Source: Streptomyces endocoffeicus (lineage in GTDB: Bacteria > Actinomycetota > Actinomycetes > Streptomycetales > Streptomycetaceae). From it: a DNA stretch of 64,000 nt. The DNA lies in NCBI RefSeq assembly GCF_016741935.1, contig NZ_JAERRG010000002.1:248001-312000 (forward strand). Reading direction: 5' to 3'. Of this stretch, positions 1 through 38,100 are shown piece by piece. Position 1 is the stretch's first letter. Each line of letters starts with the position of its first letter. The notes beneath the pieces were generated by a model, which did no database searches, was not told the DNA's origin, and saw only the letters and a list, made by a program, of their open reading frames with translations. The translations under genes and the position numbers were made by a program.

Positions 1-21991
<21,991 letters not shown>

Positions 21992-22055
21992 AGCGCGGCA
22001 GCACCCTCATCCGGACCCCCCGACGATCAAGAGCATTGCGAATAGGTGAACGTCC
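21992..22055 (+). other. 64-base gap between genes 1 and 2
   Basis: No promoter-like motif or terminator hairpin seen. It ends with the ribosome-binding site of gene 2. Consistent with co-transcription of genes 1 and 2. Confidence 0.7.
22044..22049 (+). promoter_or_regulatory. Ribosome-binding site of gene 2
   Basis: AGGTGA, 6 bases before the ATG at 22056; supports that start over other in-frame candidates. Confidence 0.75.
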
Positions 22056-27110
<5,055 letters not shown>

Positions 27111-27124
27111 CGAGAATTTCGCTA

Positions 27125-27153
27125 TTGACGTCGAATCCGATGTCGGCCAGGAT
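27125..27153 (+). promoter_or_regulatory. Candidate promoter for gene 3
   Basis: TTGACG (27125-27130), 17-base spacer, CAGGAT (27148-27153). Streptomyces vegetative promoters resemble TTGACR and TAGGAT, so there is one mismatch in the -10. Transcription would begin near 27160, giving a leader of about 210 bases containing the hairpin. An alternative -10, TAGAGT (27170-27175), has no good -35. Not proven. Confidence 0.45.
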
Positions 27154-27190
27154 TTTCTCTACCCATCAATAGAGTTTCAAAATACCGGGT

Positions 27191-27234
27191 GGCCCCCTAT
27201 CGCTCCTTGGGTATCCAGGGGGTCATAGGGGGCC
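27191..27234 (+). terminator. Strong intergenic hairpin: terminator or leader structure
   Basis: Perfect outer 10-base arms GGCCCCCTAT (27191-27200) and ATAGGGGGCC (27225-27234), one C-C mismatch, then nine more pairs (three G-U) closing on a GTAT loop (27211-27214): 19 pairs in 44 bases. It starts 80 bases after the stop of gene 2. There is no T-run after it, which is common for actinomycete terminators. Since a candidate promoter lies upstream, it could instead be a leader attenuator or RNA-stability element. Confidence 0.5.
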
Positions 27235-27370
27235 TCTAGGGGTTGTTATGAGGGTTAGTTCCTACATAGCCTCTCAGCGAGAAGTCGACTGATTTGGTTG
27301 TTGGTTACCGGCTCCCGTTGAGGATCTGTGGAGCATTTCCGATGCCGTCTGCCGTAATTGGATTGCGTAA

Positions 27371-30300
27371 ATGGCGAATGAAGAGACGCTGCGGGACTAC
27401 CTCAAGCTGGTAACGGCGGATCTGCACCAGACTCGCCTCCGCCTGCAAGAGGCCGAGGCGAAGAACCACGACCCCATCGCCATCGTGGGGATCGGCTGCC
27501 GTTATCCCGGGGGCGTTCAATCGCCCGAGGACCTGTGGCGCATCGTCAGCGAGGGCGTCGACGCGGTCAGCGAGTTCCCGCTGGACCGCGGGTGGAATGT
27601 CGACACGATGTACCACCCGGACCCGGACCACCCCGGCACCAGCTATGTGCACGAGGGCGGATTCGTCGACGGCATCGCCGATTTCGATCCGTCGCTGTTC
27701 GGCATCAGCCCCCGGGAAGCGCTCGGCATGGATCCGCAGCAGCGGATGCTGCTGGAGACCTCCTGGGAGGCGTTCGAGCGCGCCGGAATCGACCCGGTCG
27801 CGGTGCGCGGCCGGCAGATAGGCGTCTTCGTCGGCACCAGCAATCACGATTACCTGGGCGCGATCCTCAGTTCCAATGAGAACTTCGAGGGCTACTTCGG
27901 CACCGGTAACGCCGCGAGCGTCGCCTCCGGCCGCCTTTCCTACACCTTCGGTTTCGAGGGCCCGGCGGTCACCGTCGACACCGCCTGTTCCTCCTCGCTG
28001 GTGGCGCTCCACCTCGCCGTCCAGGCGCTGCGCAACGGCGAATGCTCGCTCGCCCTCGCCGGTGGCGCCACCCTGATGTGCGCGCCCGGCGTCTTCGTCG
28101 ACTACAGCAAGATGCGCGGACTGGCCCTCGACGGCCGCTCCAAGCCCTTCGCCCCGGAGGCCGACGGCTTCTGCCTGGGCGAGGGTGTCGGCATGCTGCT
28201 CGTCGAGCGGCTGTCGGACGCCCAGCGCAAGGGCCACCCGGTGCTCGCCGTGGTCCGTGGCTCCGCCGTCAACCAGGACGGCGCCAGCAACGGCCTCACC
28301 TCGCCCAACGGCCCCTCGCAGCAGCGCGTCATCCTCCAGGCGCTGGCCAACGCCCGGCTCAGCCCCGATCAGGTGGACGCCGTCGAGGCCCATGGCACCG
28401 GCACCGCCCTCGGCGACCCGATCGAGGCGCAGGCGCTGCTCGCCACCTACGGCCAGGACAGGCCCGAGGGCAAACCGCTGCTCATCGGCTCCATCAAGTC
28501 CAACATCGGCCACGCCCAGGCGGGCGCCGGTGTCGGCGGCATCATCAAGATGGTCATGGCGATGCGGCACGGCCGGCTTCCCAAGACCCTGCATCTCACC
28601 GAGCCCACCCCGCATGTCGACTGGACGGCCGGGGACGTCGAACTGCTCACCGCCACCCGTGAGTGGGGCAAGGACCCCGAGGGCGCCACCCCGCGCCGCG
28701 CGGGCGTCTCGTCGTTCGGCATGAGCGGCACCAATGTGCACACCATCCTCGAGGAGGCCCCGGCCGTCGCGGCCCCCGTCGGACACGCCGAGGGCGACGA
28801 GCCGGAGCGGGCCGAACCGCCCCTGGTCCCGGTCGTGCTGTCCGGCAAGAACGAGCAGGCGCTGCGCGCCCAGGCACTCCGGCTGCGGACCCATCTGGCC
28901 GCCCACCCCGGCCACCGCCTCGCCGACATCGGCTACTCCCAGGCCGTCACCCGCGCCGCCCTCGACCGCCGCGCCGCGGTCGTCGCCGCCGACCACGACG
29001 AGCTCCTCGCGGGCCTCGACGCGCTCGCCGAGGGCCGCCACCACCCCGAGGTGACCGAGGGTCTCGCCGCCGAGGGCAAGGTCGCGTTCCTCTTCACCGG
29101 GCAGGGCAGCCAGCGGCTCGGCATGGGCCGTGAGCTGTACGACGCCTACCCGGCGTTCGCCGAGGCGCTGGACGCGGTCTGCGCCCAGCTCGACCGCTTC
29201 CTCGACCGGCCGCTGAAGGACGTGCTGTTCGGCGACGACGCCGCCACGCTCGACCGGACCGGCTACACCCAGCCCGCGCTGTTCGCCGTCGAGGTGGCCC
29301 TCTTCCGCCTGGTCGAATCCTGGGGGCTGCGGCCCGACTTCCTCTCCGGCCACTCCATCGGCGAGCTCACCGCCGCCCATGTGGCCGGGGTGCTCTCGCT
29401 CACCCACGCCTCCGCCCTGGTGGCCGCGCGCAGCCAGCTGATGCAGCAACTCCCCACCGGCGGCGCGATGATCGCCGTGCAGGCGGCGGAGGACGAGGTG
29501 ACGCCGCTGCTGACCGAGCGGGTGTCCATCGCCGCCATCAACGGCCCGACGTCGGTCGTCATCGCCGGTGACGAGGGTGCGGCCGTGGAACTCGCGGCGG
29601 GCTTCGAGGCCCAGGGCCGCAAGACCAAGCGGCTCACCGTCAGCCACGCGTTCCACTCCCCGCACATGGACGGGATGCTGGAGAACTTCCGTCAGGTGGC
29701 CGAGCGGCTGACCTACGAGGCTCCGAAGATCCCGATCGTCTCCAACCTCACCGGCACCCTGGTGAGCGCCGACGAGATCACCACGGCCGACTTCTGGGTC
29801 CGCCACGTCCGCGAGGCCGTCCGCTTCCTCGACGGCGTGCGCCGCCTCGAGGACCACGGCGTCACCACCTTCGTGGAACTGGGCCCCGACGGGGTGCTCT
29901 CCGCCATGGCCCAGGAGTGCGTGAGCGGCGGCCGGAACCGCGCGTTCGCCTTCCTGCCCGCCCTGCGCTCCGGCCGCCCCGAGGCCCGCACCCTGACCAA
30001 CGCGCTCGCCCAGGCCCACGTCCGCGGCCTGCCCGTGGACTGGGCCACGTACTACGCGGGCACTGGCGCCCGCCGCGCCGAGCTGCCCACCTACGCCTTC
30101 CAGCGGCAGCGCTACTGGCCCGCCAACCCCTTCTCGTACGGCGTCGACTCGGCCGCCGCCGAGGCCGCCGCACCGGCCGTGGCCGACGCCCGGTTCTGGG
30201 AGGTCGTGCACAGCGAGGACCTGCCCGCCCTGGTCGAAACCCTCGGCCTCGACGGCGACCAGCCCCTCAGCGAGGTGCTGCCGGTCCTGTCCGCGTGGCG

Positions 30301-32115
30301 CCGGCAGAGCCACGTCGACACCACCGTCGACAGCTGGCGCTACCGCGTCACCTGGACACCGCTGCCGCAGACCCCGGACAAACCGCTCACCGGCACCTGG
30401 CTCGTGGTCACCCCAGAGGGACACGCCGACGACCCCTGGGTGGCGGAGCCGCTGCGGCTGCTGGCCGAACGCGGCGTCACCGTCCACCGGATCGACGTCG
30501 ACGGCGCCACCGCCGACCGAGCCGACCTCGCCGAGCGGATCCGCGCCACCCTGAGCCCGGACCCGGCAGTCGAGGCCCCGGCCCCGTCCTTCGACGGTGT
30601 GCTCTCCCTGCTCGGTTTGGACCAGCGCCCGCACGACCGGCACCCCTCGCTCACCGCCGGACTCGCGGGCACCCTCGCCCTCGTCCAGGCCCTCGGCGAC
30701 GCCGGCCTCGACGCCCCGCTGTGGGCCGCCACCCGCGGCGCGGTCTCCGTCGGCCGCTCCGACCGGCTCACCAGCCCCGAACAGGCCCAGATCTGGGGCC
30801 TGGGCCGCACCGCGGCCCTCGAACACCCCGAGCGCTGGGGCGGTCTGATCGACCTGCCCGAGACCGCCGACGACCGCGCCCTCGGGCGGCTCGCCGACAT
30901 CCTCGCCGGGCCCGACGGCATCAGCGGCGAGGACCACCTCGCCATCCGCCCGCAGGGCATCCACGCCCGCCGGCTGGCCCGCGCCCCGCACCACGAGACC
31001 ACCGAGGACGGCTGGACCACCCACGGCACCGCGCTGATCACCGGCGGCACCGGCGCCCTCGGCGGCCATGTCGCCCGCTGGCTCGTGGCCCACGGCGCCC
31101 AGCACATCCTGCTCACCAGCCGCCGTGGCCCCGACGCGCCCGGTGCCGCCGAACTGCGGGACGAACTCACCGCCCTCGGCGCCCAGGTGACCGTCGCCGC
31201 CTGCGACACGGCCGACCGCGACGCCCTCGCCGGGTTGCTGGCGACCGTCCCCGCGGACCTCCCGCTGACCACGGTCGTGCACGCCGCCGGAGTGCTGGAC
31301 GACGGGGTGCTCGACGCCCAGACCCCGCGGCGGATGGCCGATGTGCTGCGCGCCAAGGCCGACTCCGCGCGCCATCTGCACGAGCTCACCCGCGGCCTCG
31401 ACCTGTCCGCCTTCGTGCTCTTCTCCTCCATGGCCGCCACCTTCGGCGCCGCCGGACAGGCCAACTACGTGGCCGCCAACGCCTACCTCGACGCGCTCGC
31501 CGAACAGCGCCGCGCCGAGGGCCTGCCCGCCACCTCGATGGCCTGGGGCGCCTGGGCCGACGGCGGCATGGCCACCGACGAGCTGGTGGCCGAGCGGCTC
31601 CGGCAGTCCGGGCTGCCCGCCCTCGCCCCCGCACCGGCCACCGCCGCGCTCGGGGCCGCGCTCGACCTCGACGAGACCTTCTCCCTCGTCGTGGACATCG
31701 AATGGAACCGCTTCGCGCCCGGCCTCGCCGGCCACCGCCCGAACCCGCTGCTCGCCGACCTCTCCGAGGCCAGGCGCGCGATCGAGGTGGCGCGCACCGC
31801 CACCGGCGGCCCCGCCATCCCCGGCCGGTCCACGTCGCTGGCCCAGCGGCTGACCGACGCCGGAACCGACGAGGAACGCGACCAGATCGCCCTGGACTTC
31901 GTCCGCACCCAGGTGGCCGTCGTCCTCGGCCACCCCGGGCCGGACTCGGTGGAGCCCAGCCGCGCCTTCCGCGACCTCGGCTTCGACTCGCTGACCGCGG
32001 TCGAGATCCGCAACCTGCTGTCCACGCTCACCGGGCTGAAGCTGCCCGCCACCATCATCTTCGACTACCCCACCCCGGTCGCCCTCGCCGACCACCTCCA
32101 GGCCGAACTCATCGG
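27371..32115 (+). other. Module G: docking-KS-AT(malonyl)-KR-ACP
   Basis: KS 27470-28763 (Cys 27986-27988), divergent from the others: GATLM for [13 protein letters not shown] for [14 protein letters not shown] for [14 protein letters not shown] for [10 protein letters not shown] 29087-29950 (Ser 29354-29356, HAFH). KR from 30334, catalytic half from 31028, LDD 31295-31303, SS...NY intact. ACP Ser 31988-31990. Predicted to leave a beta-hydroxyl derived from reducing the keto group next to F's methyl-bearing carbon. Confidence 0.93.
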
Positions 32116-35100
32116 CTCGCGCCCGGCCGTGACCGGAGCGTCGTCGGTGGGCGTGGCCCTGGACGACGACCCCATCGCGATCGTCGGCATGAGCTGCCGC
32201 TTCCCCGGTGGTGTGCGGTCGCCGGAGGAGCTGTGGCGGCTCCTGGCGTCCGGCCAGGACGCGGTGGTCGACTTCCCCGCCGACCGCGGCTGGGACCTGG
32301 AGACGCTGTACGACCCGGAGGGCGCGGGCGAGCACACCAGCTACGTCCGCGAGGGCGGATTCCTCGCCGACGCCGCCGAGTTCGACCCCGTCTTCTTCGG
32401 CATCTCGCCGCGCGAGGCGCTGGCCATGGACCCGCAGCAGCGGTTGCTGCTGGAGACGTCGTGGGAGGCATTCGAGCGGGCCGGGATCGATCCGACCACG
32501 CTGCGCGGCCAGCAGGTCGGCGTGTTCGCCGGCACCAACGGCCAGGACTATCTGCCCGTGATCCTCTCCGCCCCCGATGGCTCGGAAGGCTTCATGGGGA
32601 CGGGTAACGCGGCCAGTGTGATGTCGGGTCGGGTGTCGTACGCGTTGGGCCTGGAAGGCCCGGCGGTGACGGTGGATACGGCGTGTTCGTCGTCGTTGGT
32701 GGCGTTGCACTGGGCGATTCAGGCGTTGCGTGCGGGTGAGTGTTCGTTGGCGTTGGCCGGTGGTGTGACGGTGATGTCGACGCCGGGTTCGTTTGTGGAC
32801 TTCAGTCGTCAGCGTGGGCTGGCGGCGGACGGTCGGATCAAGGCGTTCGCGGCGGGTGCGGATGGCACCGGCTGGGGCGAGGGCGTGGGCATGCTGCTGG
32901 TGGAGCGGCTGTCGGATGCCCGGCGCAATGGCCATGAGGTGCTGGCGGTCGTACGGGGCTCGGCCATCAACCAGGACGGTGCCAGCAACGGCCTCACCGC
33001 GCCGAACGGTCCCTCGCAGCAGCGGGTGATCCGGCAGGCGCTGGCTGGCGCGGGGTTGTCGGCGTCCGAGGTGGACGCGGTCGAGGCCCACGGCACGGGC
33101 ACCAAGCTGGGCGACCCGATCGAGGCGCAGGCGCTGCTCGCCACCTACGGCCAGGAGCGGGAGCCGGAGCAGCCGCTGTGGCTCGGTTCCATCAAGTCCA
33201 ACTTCGGCCATACGCAGGCCGCGGCCGGTGTCGCCGGTGTGATGAAGATGGTGCTGGCCATCCAGCACGGACTGCTGCCGCAGACCCTCAACGTCGATGA
33301 GCCCACCCCGCATGTGGACTGGTCGGCGGGCGCGGTGTCGCTGCTGACCGAGGCGCGGGAGTGGCCGGAGACCGGCCGTCCGCGCCGGGCCGCGGTGTCC
33401 TCGTTCGGCATCAGCGGCACCAACGCGCACACCATCATCGAGCAGGCGCCGGTGTACGCGGACGAGACCGAGGACACGGCGCCGGTCGCCGCGCCCCGGT
33501 CCGGCTCCCCCGCCACCTGGGTGCTCTCCGCCAAGTCCCCCGAGGGCCTGCGCGACCAGGCCGTACGGCTGCGCGCCCACCTCGACGAGCGGCCCGAGCT
33601 GGACCTCACCGACGTGGCGTTCACACTCGCCACGCGCCGTACCGCCTTCGAGGAGCGCGCGGCACTGGTGGCCGAGGACCGGGACGGGCTGCTGTCCGGC
33701 CTGGCGGCGCTCGCCGAGGGACGGGGCACGCCCAAGCTCGTCAAGGGCTCGGTGGCCGGTGGCAAGGTGGCGTTCCTGTTCACCGGGCAGGGCAGCCAGC
33801 GGCTGGGGATGGGCCGTGAGCTGTACGACACCTTCCCGGTGTTCGCGGACGCCCTGGACGAGGTGTGCGCCCACCTGGACACCCACCTCGAACGGCCTAT
33901 GCGGGACGTGCTGTTCGGCGACGACGCCGAGGCGCTGAATCGGACCGGGTTCACCCAGCCCGCGCTGTTCGCCATCGAGGTGGCGCTGTTCCGGCTGGTC
34001 GAGGCATGGGGCCTCAAGGCCGATTTCGTCTCCGGGCACTCGATCGGTGAGCTGGCCGCCGCGCATGTGGCGGGTGTGCTCTCGCTCGCGGACGCCGCGA
34101 AGCTGGTGGCGGCCCGTGGCCGGCTGATGCAGGAGCTGCCCGCCGGTGGCGCGATGATCGCCGTCCAGGCCTCCGAGGACGAGGTCACGCCGCTGCTGAC
34201 CGAGCGGGTCAGCATCGCCGCGCTCAACGGGCCGACGTCGGTGGTCATCGCGGGTGATGAGGACCCGGCCGGGGAGATCGCGGCCGCGTTCAAGGCGCGG
34301 GGCCGTAAGACCAAGCGGCTCACCGTGAGCCACGCGTTCCACTCGCCGCGTATGGACGGGATGCTGGAGGCGTTCCGCGAGGTGGCGCAGGGGCTCACGT
34401 ACGAGGCCCCGCGGATCCCGATCGTCTCCAACCTCACTGGCGAGCTGGTCTCCGCCGAGGAGATCACCACCGCCGACTTCTGGGTGCGCCACGTCCGCGA
34501 GGCCGTCCGCTTCCTCGACGGCGTACGGACGCTGGAGGCGCGGAACGTCACCACGTTCATCGAACTGGGCCCCGACGGTGTCCTCACCGCCATGGCCCAG
34601 GAGTGTGTGACCGACTCCGCGGCGGACGCCGCGTTCGTCTCCGCGCTGCGCAAGGGCCGCCCCGAGGGCGAGGCGCTCACGAAGGCCGTCGCGCGGGCGC
34701 ACGTCCGTGGCGTGGCGGTGGACTGGGCGGCCTACTACGCCCGTACCGGCGCCGCGCGGGTCACGCTGCCCACGTACGCCTTCCAGCGGCAGCGCTACTG
34801 GCCGAAGGTCTCGTCGCTGTTCCTCGGTGACGTGGCCGCGGTCGGGCTGGGCGAGGCCGAGCACCCGCTGCTCGGTGCCAGCGCCGAACTGCCCGACGCG
34901 GACGGGATGCTGTTCACCGGGCGGCTGGCGCTGTCCACCCACCCGTGGCTCGCGGGTCACACCATCCTGGACACGGTGCTGCTGCCCGGCACCGCGTTCG
35001 TGGAGCTGGCGATCCGCGCCGGTGACCAGGTCGGCTGCGACTACCTGGAGGAGCTGACCCTCGAGGCGCCGCTGGTGCTGCCCGCGCAGGGCGGCGTCCA

Positions 35101-38100
35101 GCTGCGGCTCTCGGTCGGTGCGGCCGACGAGACGGGCCGCCGTCCGCTGTCGCTGCACTCCCGGCCGGAGAGCCTGCCCGCCGAGGAGCCGTGGACCCGG
35201 CACGCCGCCGGTGTCCTGGCGTCCGGCGGCCGTCCGGAGGCGTCGTTCGAGCTGAGCGCGTGGCCCCCGGCGGACGCGACCGAGGTGGAGCTGGACGGCC
35301 GCTACGAGGGCCTGCTGGACATCGGCTTCGCCTACGGCCCCGCGTTCCAGGGGCTGCGCAGGGCGTGGCAGCGCGGTGGCGAGGTGTTCGCCGAGGTGGC
35401 GCTGGACGAGGAGACGGCCGAGGAGGCCGCCGCGTTCGGGCTGCACCCGGCGCTGCTGGACGCCGCCCTGCACGCCATCGGCATGGGCGGCCTGGGCAAC
35501 ACGGGCGGCGAGGGGCGGCTGCCGTTCGCCTGGACCGGCGTGTCGCTGTACGCGAGCGGCGCCTCGGCGCTGCGGGTGCACCTGGCCCCCGCGGGCACCG
35601 ACGGTGTCCGGCTGGAGATCGCCGACACCACCGGCGCGCCGGTCGCGGCCGTCGAGACGCTCGGGCTGCGCCCGGTCTCGGCCGAGCAGATCCAGAGCGC
35701 GCGCACGGCCTACCACGAGTCGCTGTTCCGCCTGGAGTGGGCGACCACGGCCGGGCTCGCCGACGCGGCGGGGCTCGCCGACGCGGCCGGGGCGGATGTT
35801 CCCGCCGACGGCCGGTGGGCGGTGCTGGGCGCCGATCCGCTCGGGCTCGGGACCTCGGCGTACGGGGACCTGGAGACGCTGGCCGGGGCGGTCGCCGCGG
35901 GCACCGCGCCCGCGCCCGAGTACGTCGTCGTGTCGCCGTCCGCCGAGGTCGGTGAGCAGGCGGCCCGTGCGGCGCACCGTGCTGCCACCGCGGCGCTCTC
36001 CGTCGTCCAGCGGTGGCTGGAGGAGGAGCGGTTCGGGGACGCCCCGCTGGTCGTGGTGACCCGTGGCGCGGTGGCCGTCGAGGACGACGAGCCGGTGGCG
36101 GATCTGGCCGGTGCGGCCGTCTGGGGTCTGCTGCGCTCGGCGCAGTCGGAGAACCCGGGCCGCTTCGTGCTGGTGGACACCGACGGCGCGGACGAGTCGC
36201 TGCGGGCGCTGCCCGCCGCTCTGGCCTCGGACGAGCCGCAGTTGGCGATCCGCGCGGGCGCGGTGTCCGTGCCGCGGCTGGCACGGGTGGCCGTCGAGCC
36301 GGAGGGCGACGACGCCCGGAGTCTCGACCCCGAGGGCACGGTGCTGGTGACCGGCGCGTCCGGTTCGCTGGGCGGGCTGGTGGCCCGGCATCTGGTGGCC
36401 GAGCGTGGCATCAAGCATCTGCTGCTGGTGAGCCGTCGCGGCGACCAGGCCCCGGGTGCGGCCGAACTGGCCGCTGAATTGGCCGAGTTGGGTGCTGAGG
36501 TGGCATGGTCGGCGTGTGATGTGGCGGACCGGGACGCGCTCGCCGCGACCCTCGCCACCGTCCCCGCCGAGCACCCGCTGACCGCCGTCGTGCACACCGC
36601 GGGCGTGCTGGACGACGGTGTGATCGGCTCCCTCACCCCCGAACGCGTCGACCACGTCATGCGCCCGAAGGTGGACGCGGCCTGGAACCTCCACGAGCTC
36701 ACCCGCGAGCTGGACCTGACCGCCTTCGTGCTGTTCTCGTCCTCCTCCGGTGTGTTCGGCGGCCCGGGTCAGGGCAACTACGCCGCCTCCAACGCCTACC
36801 TGGACGCCCTCGCCCGCCACCGCGCCGCCCGGGGCCTGCCCGCCACCGCGCTCGCGTGGGGCCTGTGGGCCGGGGCCGGTATGGGCAGCACCCTGGACGA
36901 GGCCGACATCGCCCGGATGCGGCGCGCCGGACTGCCGCCGCTGCCGGTGGCCGAGGGCCTCGCGCTGCTCGACACCGCGCTGACCGTCTCCGAGGCGTCG
37001 CTGGTGCCGATGCGGGTGGACCTCTCCGCGCTGCGCAATCAGCCCGCCGTCTCGCCCCTGTTCCGCGGTCTGGTGCGGATCCCGGCGCGGCGCGCGGTGG
37101 ACGCGGTCGCGGCGGGCGGCGAGTCGGGTCTTGCCGGGCGGCTCGCCGGGCTGTCCGAGCCCGAGCAGGAGCGGCTGCTGCTGGATCTGGTCCGGGCGCA
37201 GGTGGCCACCGTGCTCGGCTACGCCGGTGCGGAGACCATCGGTTCGGGCCGGGCGTTCAAGGAGCTGGGCTTCGACTCGCTGACCGCCGTCGAGCTGCGC
37301 AACCAGCTCAACACGGTCACCGGGCTGCGGCTGCCCGCGACACTCATCTTCGACTACCCGGACCCGCAGGTCCTGGCCCGCCATCTGCGTACCGAGCTCG
37401 TCGGCGAGCGGTCCCCGGTGGTGCACACGCCGGTGCCGGTCGTGGCCGCCACCGATGACGAGCCGATCGCCATCGTGGCGATGAGCTGCCGCTACCCGGG
37501 CGGGGTCACCACCCCCGAGGAGCTGTGGCAGCTGCTCGCCGCGGGCGAGGACGGCATCTCCCGCTTCCCGGACAACCGTGGCTGGGACCTCGAGGCGCTC
37601 TACGACCCGGACCCGGAGACCCAGGGCACCTCCTACGCCCGCGAGGGCGGATTCCTGCACGACGCCGCCGAGTTCGACCCCGCGTTCTTCGGGATCTCGC
37701 CGCGCGAGGCCCTGGCCATGGACCCGCAGCAGCGGCTGCTGCTGGAGACGTCGTGGGAGGCGTTCGAGCGCGCCGGTATCGATCCGCTGTCCGTGCGCGG
37801 CAGCAGGACCGGTGTGTTCGCGGGCGTCATGTACCACGACTACGGGTCCCGGCTGCACGCCGTCCCCAGCGAGGTCGAGGGCTACCTCGGCACCGGCAGC
37901 TCCAGCAGCGTGGTGTCCGGCCGGGTGGCCTACACCTTCGGTCTGGAGGGGCCGGCCGTCACGGTCGACACGGCCTGCTCGTCGTCGCTGGTGGCGCTGC
38001 ACCTGGCCGCGCAGGCGCTGCGCCAGGGCGAGTGCTCGCTGGCGCTGGCCGGCGGTGTCACCGTGATGTTCACCCCGGGTACGTTCATCGACTTCAGCCG

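Larger units (their letters stand above)
27111..27370 (+). other. 260-base intergenic region between genes 2 and 3
   Basis: Visibly richer in A/T than the coding sequence. Contains a TTGACG...CAGGAT promoter-like pair (27125-27153), a 44-base hairpin (27191-27234) and two adjacent heptamers TTGGTTG TTGGTTA (27294-27307). No small gene supported. It is the only gap in the window large enough for independent control of a downstream gene. Confidence 0.8.
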
